Of a stretch of 39,583 bases of DNA, positions 18,271 to 28,595 are shown one piece after another (the first letter of the stretch is position 1; every line of letters begins with the position of its first letter). The position numbers were made by a program, and so were the translations under genes. Under the pieces are notes generated by a model, which did no database searches, was not told where the DNA came from, and saw nothing but the letters and a program-made list of their open reading frames with translations. Origin of the DNA: Candidatus Saccharimonadota bacterium (GTDB taxonomy: Bacteria > Patescibacteriota > Saccharimonadia > Saccharimonadales > 2-12-FULL-41-12); assembly GCA_022842995.1 (NCBI GenBank), contig JALHOM010000009.1, positions 18,235 to 57,817 of the forward strand, read 5' to 3'.

Positions 18271-19869
18271 CTAGCCCACGACGCGGTAGACTTCTTCGAG
18301 AGTTGTTTCGCCAGCGATTACACGGAGTATGCCGTCGTGAAGCATGGTAGTCATGCCGTCTTTAACCGCCTGGGCTTCGAGCATATCCGTTGTCACTTGT
18401 TGTGGAGGTAAACGAAGCAGCTCCTGAACTCCTCTGGACATAACGAACTGTTCACGGAGGGCTACCTGGCCTTTATAGCCAAAGGGATTATCCTCAGATG
18501 CGCCCGGACTATACAGCGTTAAATTATCGATATTCGGTCGCTCCATGTTTGGAGGCAGGGTATCGAGTATCGTGCGCAATTGACTCTTCAACGCTTCGTC
18601 GGGTTGATAGGCCTGTTTGGTTGTATCATCGAGACGTCGTACTAAACGCTGGGCCATTACCAAATGAATTGCGTTAGCAAACAACGGATTTATGCCGATA
18701 GCATCCTGCATCCTAGTGAGCGCTGCTGCTGCCGAACTAGCGTGGAAGGTAGACAACACCAAATGCCCCGTCAAAGCCGCCTGAAGCGCCGTCCGAGCGG
18801 TATCCTGGTCCCTTATTTCGCCAACCATCACCACATCAGGATCAAGACGCAGAACAGCCCGAAGCTTCTCGGCAAAACCAAGCTTATTATGGTCGCCCTC
18901 TACCGGGATCTGCACGACACCAGGCATGAAATATTCGACCGGGTCTTCTAGGGTAATAATTTTTCGCTCGGGCGTGTTGAGGGTATTGATGATCGAATAA
19001 AGCGTGGTCGTTTTACCGGAACCTGTTGGACCTACGACCAGCACCATCCCCGAGGGGTGTTTAATAACATCGTCAACTGCCGCTCGTTCTCTGTCGTTAA
19101 GACCTAATTTATCGAGATTCAGATACTCCAGTTCAAAGTTAAAGAGTCGCATGACGACATCAACACCATAAACTGTTGGGACCGTCTCAACGCGCAAGTT
19201 AACCGTCACCTCCTCGCCGGTTGCGAGACGATATTCGCGGTTGATATGACCCGTCTGTGCATCTGGCGCTCCGGTGCTAACATTGGCAGCTATCGCCACG
19301 GACGACAGAACTTGGCGGTATTTTTCGTGGCTTATGCCAGCTACCGGATGCAAAACACCATCCACGCGAATACGAACCCTGATTTCATTCTCCTGGCACT
19401 CTAGATGTATGTCAGAACCTTTCAGTTGATAGCACTGCTTTACCAAATAACCCAGAACGTCGTCGGCCAAAACGCTTTCCAGCGTCTGGGATACACGCGA
19501 ATACATATCACTATCATTCGACTGACCAAAAGAAACGTCCTCATAAATGATCTGTTTAGGCGGGTTATACAGCCTCATATACTCTTCAAAGCCACTGTCA
19601 GAAATCAACGAAAATTCTATACGCTGATCTTGAAAGCGACCACGTAGCGAGTTCATGGTCACTTGAGATGTCGTGTTTGTAACGCCGAAAGAAATGTGAT
19701 GATCATCGACAAAAAGCGGTGTTATCCGAAGATCTCTTAACTCTTGATAAGTCATGACATCTTTGTAAAGAACTTTTTCAATAGCCGACGTATCTACGTA
19801 GGCAATACCTAAGATTTGTGAACGGCGTTGCGTCGACTGTTCTTCAGTCACACGGGGATCTTGACTCAT
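18271..19869 (-). CDS. GspE/PilB-family type II secretion / type IV pilus assembly ATPase
   Basis: Walker A GPTGSGKTTTLYSIINTLNTPERKIITLEDPVEYFMPGVVQIPV, GEIRDQDTARTALQAALTGHLVLSTFHAS. Confidence 0.95.
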   Translation of the reverse strand: MSQDPRVTEEQSTQRRSQILGIAYVDTSAIEKVLYKDVMTYQELRDLRITPLFVDDHHISFGVTNTTSQVTMNSLRGRFQDQRIEFSLISDSGFEEYMRLYNPPKQIIYEDVSFGQSNDSDMYSRVSQTLESVLADDVLGYLVKQCYQLKGSDIHLECQENEIRVRIRVDGVLHPVAGISHEKYRQVLSSVAIAANVSTGAPDAQTGHINREYRLATGEEVTVNLRVETVPTVYGVDVVMRLFNFELEYLNLDKLGLNDRERAAVDDVIKHPSGMVLVVGPTGSGKTTTLYSIINTLNTPERKIITLEDPVEYFMPGVVQIPVEGDHNKLGFAEKLRAVLRLDPDVVMVGEIRDQDTARTALQAALTGHLVLSTFHASSAAAALTRMQDAIGINPLFANAIHLVMAQRLVRRLDDTTKQAYQPDEALKSQLRTILDTLPPNMERPNIDNLTLYSPGASEDNPFGYKGQVALREQFVMSRGVQELLRLPPQQVTTDMLEAQAVKDGMTTMLHDGILRVIAGETTLEEVYRVVG

Positions 19870-19907
19870 ATCTTCTACTAATTAAAGCATAAGCCTTTCT
19901 CAAGTTG

Positions 19908-19913
19908 TATACT
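19908..19913 (+). promoter_or_regulatory. Putative -10 element (TATACT) for the TrmH-family gene
   Basis: 12 nt before ATG 19926. Confidence 0.4.
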
Positions 19914-19925
19914 TATCTTTGCATT

Positions 19926-20423
19926 ATGCACACCTCAATCTCGATTATTGCCCATAATATTCGCTCAACTCACAACGTTGGCTCTATCTTACGAACCGCC
20001 GATGGCTTTGGCGTGGACAAAGTCTTCATTACCGGCTACAGCCCATATCCAAAAGCCACCAGCGATCAACGATTGCCCCACATTGCCGAAAAGCTCGATA
20101 AACAAATAGATAAGACTTCCCTCGGTGCTCAGCATAGCGTACCCTGGGAACACCGCGACGACCCTTACGAGATCATATCCGAACTTCGATCCGGCGGCAC
20201 TAAGATTATTGGCCTTGAACAATCGCCAACCAGCGTGCCTTTGCCTGAGTTTGAAGTTCCTCAAAACGTAGCGATTTTACTCGGCGAAGAAGTCAGCGGT
20301 ATCGAAGCCAATTTACTCGAACTATGCGATAAGGTCGTAGAAATACCTATGTTCGGCAAAAAAGAATCCTTCAATGTCAGTGTGGCAACGGCAATCTGTC
20401 TATACCGCTTTCGCTTTGCGTGA
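19926..20423 (+). CDS. TrmH/SpoU family RNA 2'-O-methyltransferase
   Basis: HNIRSTHNVGSILRTADGFGVDKVFITG, NVAILLGEEVSGIEANLLELCDKVVEIPMFGKKESFNVSVATAICLYRF. The ORF track start at 19905 (TTG) overlaps a -10-like TATACT, so ATG 19926 is preferred. Confidence 0.93.
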   Translation: MHTSISIIAHNIRSTHNVGSILRTADGFGVDKVFITGYSPYPKATSDQRLPHIAEKLDKQIDKTSLGAQHSVPWEHRDDPYEIISELRSGGTKIIGLEQSPTSVPLPEFEVPQNVAILLGEEVSGIEANLLELCDKVVEIPMFGKKESFNVSVATAICLYRFRFA

Positions 20424-20445
20424 ATCCATGGTATAAATAAAACAA

Positions 20446-21366
20446 ATGCCCGTAAAACAAAAACGAACCCATCATAAGGGTAGGCAAAACGAGAAGCGAA
20501 CCAAGCATTTTCTTAAAGCCTATGCGCCGTATTTACCACTACTAACCATTGTTAGTTTTGGTCTGTTTATTTCAACCACCCCAACCTTTAAAAACATCCA
20601 CGGTAATGTTCTGTCATATGCAACCAATACGACAGATGCCGGCCTACTAGAAGCAACCAACAAAGAGCGCACCAAAAACGGCCTCGAGGGCTTGGTCTAC
20701 AATGTAAACCTCGACAAAGCAGCCCAGGCTAAAGCCGAAGATATGGCCAGTAAAAACTATTGGTCGCATAATACACCCGATGGCAAAGAGCCCTGGATTT
20801 TTGTTGAAGGTACTGGTTATCAGTATTATAAGGCCGCCGAAAATCTGGCCTATGGCTTTGATACAAGTAATTCGACCGTTGTCGGGTGGATGAACAGTCC
20901 TTCGCACCGCGCCAATGTTCTCGACAAAGACCTCAAAGAAGTCGGCTTTGGCATCATCAACATCCCGAACTACCAAGGTAAAGGACCGGAGACGCTCGTT
21001 GTCGCCATGTACGGAACCCCGGCAGCCAAAACTTCGCTGGCTGCGGCCCCTACAACCTTAAACTCGACCACTGACAAAGGCCCGGCCGTGGTTTCACCAT
21101 CCTCCACAACCGACCAAACAGAGTCCAAGAAAATTAGCTATGCTCAGATGCTCACCGGCGGCGCAGCGCCATGGATTAGTCTCGCTATTGGTATTAGTAT
21201 TGGTTTAATGTTGATGTACTTGGTACTCAAACACACTAAAAATGTCGCCAAAGCCATTCGCTCCGGGGAGAAATTCATCCTCCATCACCCACTACTGGAC
21301 ACTACCATTCTCGCCCTGATTGCGCTGGCTACCATCGTTATCCAGACAGCTGGTGTGATTCACTAA
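20446..21366 (+). CDS. CAP (SCP/PR1-like) domain membrane protein
   Basis: LLEATNKERTKNGLEGLVYNVNLDKAAQAKAEDMASKNYWSHNTPDG ... AAENLAYGF ... VVGWMNSPSHRANVLDKDLKEVGFG; TM segments at both ends. Confidence 0.93.
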   Translation: MPVKQKRTHHKGRQNEKRTKHFLKAYAPYLPLLTIVSFGLFISTTPTFKNIHGNVLSYATNTTDAGLLEATNKERTKNGLEGLVYNVNLDKAAQAKAEDMASKNYWSHNTPDGKEPWIFVEGTGYQYYKAAENLAYGFDTSNSTVVGWMNSPSHRANVLDKDLKEVGFGIINIPNYQGKGPETLVVAMYGTPAAKTSLAAAPTTLNSTTDKGPAVVSPSSTTDQTESKKISYAQMLTGGAAPWISLAIGISIGLMLMYLVLKHTKNVAKAIRSGEKFILHHPLLDTTILALIALATIVIQTAGVIH

Positions 21367-21406
21367 ACCTTATTCGTGTGAGCAGTAATTTGTTGCATCT
21401 AAGATC

Positions 21407-24400
21407 TTACCGTAAGACAACGTTCTGATCACTGAAGATTGCCCGAAGAGCGCTGATAAGTTCTGGCTCCGGCACAACACCTCCAGGAACCTTGACGAGT
21501 TTCTTGCTGTCATCGGGCCCAACCACCAGCACGACCGGCGTACTCCCCGGAAACCTATCAACAAGCCCCTTAAGGTCCTCCAGCTGTACGTGATTCGACG
21601 TATCAACGACCCTCACAAATAGACGCGGATCAGGCCGGGGCGCTGACTGCTCCAAGCCGCTAGAAGCAGCTTTCTTGAACGTTTTCTTAGTAACTTTTCC
21701 TTTGGGGCGCTTGTAGGTCTTGCCTGTGGCGACATAGTTTTTGACTTGATCAACCGTTAACTCACGCGCGTCATCGACCATAATTTTCACTTCGTCGGTG
21801 ATGTTTCCTTCGCGGTCTTTCGCAGAAACTTTTCCATTCACCATAACAACACTGTCACGCTCCCAAATCCCTACCGTCTGCTGGTATGCACCTGGGAATA
21901 AGATAAGTTCTATTTCTGAATTAAGGTCGAGTATCTTGATAAACGCCATTTTTGCGCCATTTTTGGTGATTATTTCGCGAACATCACTCACCGAGCCACC
22001 GACCTTAACTGCCTTGCCGTCAAGCATTTTATCGATTTCGGCGATTGGCAAGCACTGCTCTTTGAGGAAGTGTTCGAACTCGCCAAGCGGATGACTACTG
22101 AGATAGAGCCCAAGCAATTCACGCTCCCAGATCAACTGCTCGCGATTCGTAAACTTGGGCTGGCTTTCGTCAAGTAGTAGCTTCGGCGCAACTTCGGACG
22201 TAGTTGATCCGCCAAACAAATCGGTTTGTCCACTTAAACGCTCCTTTTGAACGCGCTGTGAATGCGCGAGCATTGCCTCGACGTTATGAAGCAAAACACT
22301 TCTATCGCCAAAACTATCCAGCGCACCCGCTTTAATGAGGCTTTCGAGAGCTTTTTTATTAACAATGCGCGGACTAACTTTATCAAGAAAATCTTCTAGA
22401 TCCTTAAACCCGCCAGCTTCTTCCCTGGCCCGAATGATTTCAGCAACAGCTCCGGAACCGACGTTCTTGATCGCATCCATACCAAAGCGTATTTTATCTG
22501 GCGAGTCGTCTTCGGACTTAATAACGGCAAATTCATGAAAAGAGGTGTTCACATCTGGCGACATGACCGTGATGCCCATATATTTACACTCGGTAATCTC
22601 GATGGCCAGTCGATCGATATCATCATAATCACTGGTCATGAGCGAGGCCATGAAGGCCTCTGGATAATGAGCTTTCAGATACGCCGTCCAGTACGAAATC
22701 ATCCCGTAACATGCCGAGTGGGACTTATTGAAACAGTAATCTGCAAAACCCATCAGTTTCTTCCAGAAACCTTCGATCAATGCTTTATCGATGCCGTTTT
22801 CGACCGCTCCACCAATGAAGCGTTCTTCCATTTTCAGCATCATGTCACGCTTTTTCTTACCGATCGCCTTACGAAGCGTGTCGGCTTCACCGCCGGTAAA
22901 GCCACAGACATCCCGTGAAATCTGCATGAATTGTTCTTGGTAAACCAAGACGCCATAAGTACCTTTGAGCGCAGCCTCCATCTTGGGATGATCATAGGTC
23001 ACATCTTCAAGGCCATTTTTGCGCCTAATGAAACTATCGGTCAGTCCAGCACTAAGTGGACCGGGGCGATATAAGGCACCCATGGCAACGATGTCTCCAA
23101 ATTCCGTTGGCTTGAGCTCCCTCAAATACCGCTTCATGCCAGAAGATTCAAACTGGAACACACCAGTTGTGTCTCCACGCTGTAACAGCGCATAAGTCTT
23201 AGGATCGTCAAGCGTTAGTGAAATAACATCAATATCTTCGCCGTATACTCTCTTTACAATACGGAGCGTGTTTTTGACAATTGTTAAGTTAGAAAGCCCC
23301 AAAAAGTCCATCTTGAGAAGTCCCAAATCTTCCACCGGACCCATTGAATACTGCGTCGAAATAACCCCCTTTTGAGCCATTTCAAGAGGCGTAAAATTCA
23401 CGATATCGTCAGGGGCAATCACCACGCCAGCGGCGTGGACTCCATGTGAACGAATTGTCCCTTCAAGACGCATCGCCAAATCAAAGACCTGCTTTGCCTG
23501 AGGGTTATTTTCGTATTCGTTTTTTAGGTCTGCATTATCTTTGAGAGATTTTTCCAGCGGAATATGTCGACCCTGCACTGGCGGTGGGATCATTTTTGCC
23601 AGCCGGTCGGACTCAGCATAAGGCACCTGCAACACCCGAGCAACGTCCCGCACTGCGTTGCGCGCCGCCATGCGACCAAACGTTACAATATTAGCCACAC
23701 GTTCCTTGCCATATTTTTCGACACAGTACTCGATAACCTCGTCACGTCGAGTATCCTGAATATCGATATCAACATCAGGCATACTAATACGATCAGGGTT
23801 TAAAAATCTCTCGAACAACAGATCGTAATCAAGCGGATCAAGCTCCGTAATACGCATGGCATAGGCAATGATCGAACCGGCTGCGCTACCTCTACCAGGA
23901 CCAAAAACGATGCCTTTTGCTTTACCCCAGTTAATAAAATCGGCAACGATCAAGAAATAGCCATTAAAGCCCATACTTTCAATAACAGAGAGTTCGTACT
24001 GAGCACGCTCGAGAACATTGTTTGGAATAACTTTTTTCGCCGAAGCAATATCCAACTGCTTGCTCTCGGCTTCAGGAATACCGCCGTAGCGCCAGGCCAA
24101 GCCACGATACACCCACTTATCAAGAAATGATTTTTCGTCTTCGCCATCTGGCACCGGGAACTTCGGGATGAGAATTTTACCCAGCTCAAGTTCGACATTA
24201 CAGCGATCGGCCAGCAATTTAGTATTACGGACAGCATCTGGATGTTCTTTTCCCCAGCGTTTAATAATCTCTCTGGGGTCTGCCACAAAGAGCTCAAAGT
24301 CTTTGAGGCTCATACGCTTTTCGTCAGACAAAAATGAGCCCGTCTGCACACAAAGTAGAATCTCGTGGGCTTCTTGATCCTCATGCTTCAAATAGTGCGC

Positions 24401-25054
24401 ATCGCCGGTTATAACAGGAGGAATATCTAGCTCTTCGCTAAGACGAAAAGCGTATTTATTAATCTTGACCTGCTCATCCCATTTACTCGGGTGATCCGGG
24501 TGGCCATGATCTTGGATTTCTATGTAATACCGATCGCCAAAAACCGATTTATACCACTGCGCTATCTTGACCGCTTCTTCATATTTATCGATCCGAAACA
24601 GATCGGATAACTCACCGTTGGCACAGCCAGATAATATAATGAGTCCTTCGTTATATTTCTCGAGCAAGTCGTGATCGATACGGGGTTTATAGTAAAATCC
24701 ATCGAGATTAGCTATGGTAGAGAGCTTCATCAGGTTTTTATAACCCTGATTGTTCATAGCCAAGATTATAAGATGATATATTTGCTTGTCGAGGGAAGCT
24801 TCTTTATCAGTATGTTTACGCGAAGCAATGTAAGCCTCCATACCGATAATAGGCTTAATCCCACCGTTATTTGCGCTGGAGTAAAATTCCACCGTTCCCG
24901 ACAAGGTGCCGTGGTCGGTCATGGCAACCGCTTCCATGCCCATTGCCTTAACCTGGTCAATCAACGCCGGAACCTTGGTCAGCCCATCGAGCAAACTATA
25001 CTGCGTGTGATTATGCAGATGTACAAAATCTGACGGTTGAAGATCCACGGACAC
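21407..25054 (-). CDS. dnaE: DNA polymerase III subunit alpha
   Basis: PHP domain FVHLHNHTQYSLLDGLTKV, GFNGYFLIVADFINWGKAKGIVFGPGRGSAAGSIIAYAMRITELDPLDYDLLFERFLNPDRISMPDVDIDIQDTRRDEVIEY, YQEQFMQISRDVCGFT. Confidence 0.98.
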   Translation of the reverse strand: MSVDLQPSDFVHLHNHTQYSLLDGLTKVPALIDQVKAMGMEAVAMTDHGTLSGTVEFYSSANNGGIKPIIGMEAYIASRKHTDKEASLDKQIYHLIILAMNNQGYKNLMKLSTIANLDGFYYKPRIDHDLLEKYNEGLIILSGCANGELSDLFRIDKYEEAVKIAQWYKSVFGDRYYIEIQDHGHPDHPSKWDEQVKINKYAFRLSEELDIPPVITGDAHYLKHEDQEAHEILLCVQTGSFLSDEKRMSLKDFELFVADPREIIKRWGKEHPDAVRNTKLLADRCNVELELGKILIPKFPVPDGEDEKSFLDKWVYRGLAWRYGGIPEAESKQLDIASAKKVIPNNVLERAQYELSVIESMGFNGYFLIVADFINWGKAKGIVFGPGRGSAAGSIIAYAMRITELDPLDYDLLFERFLNPDRISMPDVDIDIQDTRRDEVIEYCVEKYGKERVANIVTFGRMAARNAVRDVARVLQVPYAESDRLAKMIPPPVQGRHIPLEKSLKDNADLKNEYENNPQAKQVFDLAMRLEGTIRSHGVHAAGVVIAPDDIVNFTPLEMAQKGVISTQYSMGPVEDLGLLKMDFLGLSNLTIVKNTLRIVKRVYGEDIDVISLTLDDPKTYALLQRGDTTGVFQFESSGMKRYLRELKPTEFGDIVAMGALYRPGPLSAGLTDSFIRRKNGLEDVTYDHPKMEAALKGTYGVLVYQEQFMQISRDVCGFTGGEADTLRKAIGKKKRDMMLKMEERFIGGAVENGIDKALIEGFWKKLMGFADYCFNKSHSACYGMISYWTAYLKAHYPEAFMASLMTSDYDDIDRLAIEITECKYMGITVMSPDVNTSFHEFAVIKSEDDSPDKIRFGMDAIKNVGSGAVAEIIRAREEAGGFKDLEDFLDKVSPRIVNKKALESLIKAGALDSFGDRSVLLHNVEAMLAHSQRVQKERLSGQTDLFGGSTTSEVAPKLLLDESQPKFTNREQLIWERELLGLYLSSHPLGEFEHFLKEQCLPIAEIDKMLDGKAVKVGGSVSDVREIITKNGAKMAFIKILDLNSEIELILFPGAYQQTVGIWERDSVVMVNGKVSAKDREGNITDEVKIMVDDARELTVDQVKNYVATGKTYKRPKGKVTKKTFKKAASSGLEQSAPRPDPRLFVRVVDTSNHVQLEDLKGLVDRFPGSTPVVLVVGPDDSKKLVKVPGGVVPEPELISALRAIFSDQNVVLR

Positions 25055-25108
25055 AACAAAGCCCCTTAGTTACGCATGCGAACCAGCATACATTAGCATT
25101 ACGAATAC

Positions 25109-25127
25109 ATTAATTTTAACAATTAAT
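25109..25127. repeat. AT-only inverted repeat ATTAATT-TTAAC-AATTAAT upstream of dnaE
   Basis: Perfect 7-bp arms, 5-nt loop, 55 bp upstream of the dnaE start. Confidence 0.6.
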
Positions 25128-25161
25128 CGTGTAACTGGTCTTCTAAAAAACGTAGTATTAA

Positions 25162-25560
25162 CTACTTTTTCTTAAGATAGGTCAGCAAGTTCTTCTTGGC
25201 GAGCTTAACTTCGGCAATAGCTGCCTCAAGATTCGGATCATCAATATCACCATCATGTAGCGCGCTCAGGATTTCACGGGCTTTTTCTTTGGCGACCTTA
25301 GCCTTGGCGATAGCATCATCAAGCTCGGTCTTGGCTTTGTCGCGGAGCTGTTTACTGCGAGCTTCGGCGTCGGAAATCATTGAGGACAGTTCACTATGAA
25401 TCTTCTTGAGGCGTTTTTCGGCCTCGATACGTGCCTTCCCGGCTGCTGAAGCAATATCTTTACGCGTTTCTTTACCGCTCTTTGGGGCAGTCAAAATACC
25501 AGCTAAATAACCGGCGGCCAGCAATACCGCACCACCTGCAGCTACAACTTTTTTCTTCAT
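25162..25560 (-). CDS. YtxH-domain-like membrane/coiled-coil protein
   Basis: MKKKVVAAGGAVLLAAGYLAGILTAPKSGKETRKDIASAAGKARIEAEKRLKK (YtxH-like N-terminus). Confidence 0.75.
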   Translation of the reverse strand: MKKKVVAAGGAVLLAAGYLAGILTAPKSGKETRKDIASAAGKARIEAEKRLKKIHSELSSMISDAEARSKQLRDKAKTELDDAIAKAKVAKEKAREILSALHDGDIDDPNLEAAIAEVKLAKKNLLTYLKKK

Positions 25561-25820
25561 TTCTTTTTTCCTCTCGCCTTAATTAAAGATTCGCTAATGT
25601 TTGCAACTAACTTAGTAATCGCTATAGGAGTAGCCGTTTTTTCAAAAAAGGCTGTCACGTGCTCGGCTTTATCGGCAACCGATTCAGCCTTTTCGGTGAT
25701 TCGCTTAACGATTCTAATAATTTGAATTATCTTGACGGCGATTATTACAGATGCAATCAATACAACGGCCAACAGTCCACCGAGAATAATAACGAGAATT
25801 TGAAACCAGATACTATCCAT
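25557..25820 (-). CDS. Small membrane protein of unknown function
   Basis: 87 aa, one strong TM helix, 4-bp overlap with the downstream YtxH-like ORF. Confidence 0.65.
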   Translation of the reverse strand: MDSIWFQILVIILGGLLAVVLIASVIIAVKIIQIIRIVKRITEKAESVADKAEHVTAFFEKTATPIAITKLVANISESLIKARGKKK

Positions 25821-25826
25821 GTATAT

Positions 25827-26723
25827 CTATTTTAGCACGCGCTGCAAGTGTTCGCGTAGCGAGGGTCCAAGTTCTTCATCGGCGAGAGCAAAATCGAATA
25901 GAGTTTTTAAATAACCAAGTTTATCGCCAGTATCATAACGAGTACCGTTTTGGATGGTTGTCGCGTAGAAATTATGACCGTCTTGCAACATAGGCTGTAA
26001 AACGTGATCAGTCATATGAAACTCTTCGTTTTCGCGAACAAGCCCCTGGCCTTTTTCAAGGTAACCAAGAACCTCAGGAGTTAATAAGTATCCTCCTACA
26101 CTTGCAAAATTCGACGGGGCCGCGTGCACTCCGGGCTTTTCGAATACACCATTCATCTTAATGAGATTATCGGTAACTTTCTCACCTCCAACAACTCCAT
26201 AACGGTCGTATTCAGAGTCATGATTAAGCTGGATACAAGGAACAATATTGCCACCGTATTGTTCATATAAAGCAATCATCTGACTAAAGGCATTCGGCTC
26301 TGACACAGTCAAATCATCTGCGTACAGATAAAAGAACGGTTCATTACCAATAATATGGGCGGCGTTCAGGAGAGGCGTCGCCGTCCCGTACATCCCTTTT
26401 TGGCGAATATAGACAAAGTTCGCCAAATTGGAAATCGCCCTAATTTCAGACAATAATTCAATCTTATTAGATTTACGTAAGTTAGCCTTAAGCTCGGCAC
26501 TGGCAACATCGAAATGATCTTCAATAGAGCGCTTATGATAGCCGGTTACGATGATGATATCCTCTATGCCGGCCTCAGAAAGCTGCTCGACGATATATTG
26601 GATAATTGGCTTATCAACAAGCGGCAACATCTCTTTCGGCATAGCCTTGGTTTGTGGCAAAAATCGAGTACCAAAGCCTGCCGCCGCAATAACAGCCTTA
26701 CGAACCTTTTTATTCTCACCCAT
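25827..26723 (-). CDS. galU: UTP--glucose-1-phosphate uridylyltransferase
   Basis: VRKAVIAAAGFGTRFLPQTKAMPKEMLPLVDKPIIQYIVEQLSEAGIEDIIIVTG. Confidence 0.96.
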   Translation of the reverse strand: MGENKKVRKAVIAAAGFGTRFLPQTKAMPKEMLPLVDKPIIQYIVEQLSEAGIEDIIIVTGYHKRSIEDHFDVASAELKANLRKSNKIELLSEIRAISNLANFVYIRQKGMYGTATPLLNAAHIIGNEPFFYLYADDLTVSEPNAFSQMIALYEQYGGNIVPCIQLNHDSEYDRYGVVGGEKVTDNLIKMNGVFEKPGVHAAPSNFASVGGYLLTPEVLGYLEKGQGLVRENEEFHMTDHVLQPMLQDGHNFYATTIQNGTRYDTGDKLGYLKTLFDFALADEELGPSLREHLQRVLK

Positions 26724-26751
26724 GACTTAAATAGACCCCCTTATACTACGT

Positions 26752-28185
26752 CTATTTTAACGTATCTCGGATGATTTGTTGCACAACTCCAGGGTTCGCC
26801 TTGCCGGCCGACTCTTTCATCACCTGCCCAACCAAGAAGCCAATGGCTTTCATCTCGCCGGCTCTGATATCTTCGGCTGCCTTTGGATTTGCGTCGATTA
26901 CCCGTTTAACGACTGTCTCGAGCTCACCGCTGTCGGAAACTTGCAACAGATCATGTTCTTCGGCATATGTTTTTGGCGTAACGTCATCAAGCAATATTGC
27001 CTCAAAAACTTTTTTCGCCTGAGTGGAACTGAGTAGATTGGTGTCCACCATTTCGGCCAGTTCATGAAAGGATGCAAGCGAATAATGCAACTCGGCCTGA
27101 GATTTCTGATTATCGTTGGCTATTTTTGGTGCCAATTGACCAAGCCACAGCAAAACTGCAGAAGATTTCTTTTCCTGGCCAAATTGTGCCAAATAATCAA
27201 AACAGGCAGTGGCGATCTCTGCGTTATCAAGAATTGTTTCGGTCAACTCTTCATCTAAGCCATTTTCTCTAAGGGTTAGGCGCATGGTATCAACCGAAGG
27301 GCCCATCGTCTGTTCGACTTCTTGAATATATTCATCGCTAAGCTGCACTGGCGGGATATCGGGATCAGGGAAATAACGATAATCATGTGCTTCTTCTTTG
27401 GAGCGTTGCGAGAAAGTCCGCTGCTTGGCGTCATCCCAACCACGGGTCTCCTGAACCACTTCACCACCTTTTTCGCAGACTTCGATTTGCCTGGCGATTT
27501 CGTATTCCACGGCTTTTTCGACGGCTCTAAAACTATTGAGATTTTTTGTTTCCGTTCTTTTGCCTAGCTTATCGGTAGCAGAGACTGAAACGTTAACATC
27601 AAAACGCATGTTGCCGTAGTATAGATCCGCTTCACTGACGCCAGAATATTTCATGAGTAAATATAGCTCGCGGGCATAAGCCTTGGCTTCTTGCGCCGAA
27701 TGGATCTCTGGCTCACTGACAATTTCCAGTAGCGGAGTTCCGGCTCGGTTAAGATCAACTAAACTATAGTCTTTGCCCGCTGGGTGCGTACTTTTACCGG
27801 CATCTTCTTCCAGGTGTGCCCTGGTGATGTTGATAGTTTTTGCTTCGCCGTCGACGACAATATCTACCTGACCCCCCAAAATAATCGGATAATACAGTTG
27901 CGTGATTTGATAGCCTTTTGGTAAATCAGGATAGAAATAGTGCTTTCTGTCAAAGACACTGTGATTCTGGGCATGAGTTTTGAGTGCGTGCGCTGCCTTA
28001 ACAGCCAACTCTACCGCGCCTTTGTTAAGAACGGGCAATGCGCCTGGCATACCTAAGCAAATATGGCTGATCAAGCTGTTTGGAGGCGCCTCACGAGCAT
28101 CGTTGCCAACTGAAGCAAACAACTTCGTCTTGGTTTTCAGCTGAACGTGACACTCAATACCGATAGTGGCTTTATAGTTGCTCAT
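26752..28185 (-). CDS. gatB: Aspartyl/glutamyl-tRNA amidotransferase subunit B
   Basis: IGIECHVQLKTKTKLFA, DRKHYFYPDLPKGYQITQ, LVDLNRAGTPLLEIVSEPEI. Confidence 0.97.
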   Translation of the reverse strand: MSNYKATIGIECHVQLKTKTKLFASVGNDAREAPPNSLISHICLGMPGALPVLNKGAVELAVKAAHALKTHAQNHSVFDRKHYFYPDLPKGYQITQLYYPIILGGQVDIVVDGEAKTINITRAHLEEDAGKSTHPAGKDYSLVDLNRAGTPLLEIVSEPEIHSAQEAKAYARELYLLMKYSGVSEADLYYGNMRFDVNVSVSATDKLGKRTETKNLNSFRAVEKAVEYEIARQIEVCEKGGEVVQETRGWDDAKQRTFSQRSKEEAHDYRYFPDPDIPPVQLSDEYIQEVEQTMGPSVDTMRLTLRENGLDEELTETILDNAEIATACFDYLAQFGQEKKSSAVLLWLGQLAPKIANDNQKSQAELHYSLASFHELAEMVDTNLLSSTQAKKVFEAILLDDVTPKTYAEEHDLLQVSDSGELETVVKRVIDANPKAAEDIRAGEMKAIGFLVGQVMKESAGKANPGVVQQIIRDTLK

Positions 28186-28595
28186 TTCAAGGCTCCTATG
28201 TCGCGCAGTCCTTGACCGATGCCCATCAATGCCTTTTTAACTTCTTCTTTTTTGAGAACTATCTCATCGCCACCGCTATCGATCTTCGTTCGTAATTTGT
28301 GACCGAACCAAACTCCATCATGATCGGTAAATAATTTTTGGGCCGCAACAAGCTTTTCGCCAGTTGTCGCGCCTTTAATTTTCTTCTTTTTAAGTGCCAG
28401 GGCGAGCAAATCGTCAGCCTCAATAATCGCCTGCTTCCACTGGTCTTTTGAAGCGCAGCGACTCTGAAGTGCACGCCATTTTTCGACAAAAGAATCGTGC
28501 TTGAGTTTTTTTGGAAGCTTGAAAAACAAGGTCGTTGCCAGTGAAGTTATGACCAAGATAAGTGCTATGATAAAAACTATTTTTTCGGGAGTCAT
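28182..28595 (-). CDS. Small TM protein of unknown function embedded between gatA and gatB
   Basis: 137 aa, N-terminal TM, 4-bp overlaps with both gatA (28592-28595) and gatB (28182-28185). Confidence 0.75.
   Translation of the reverse strand: MTPEKIVFIIALILVITSLATTLFFKLPKKLKHDSFVEKWRALQSRCASKDQWKQAIIEADDLLALALKKKKIKGATTGEKLVAAQKLFTDHDGVWFGHKLRTKIDSGGDEIVLKKEEVKKALMGIGQGLRDIGALK

Noticed and set aside
22535-22918. 127-aa plus-strand ORF
   Set aside because: Antisense to dnaE; shadow ORF.
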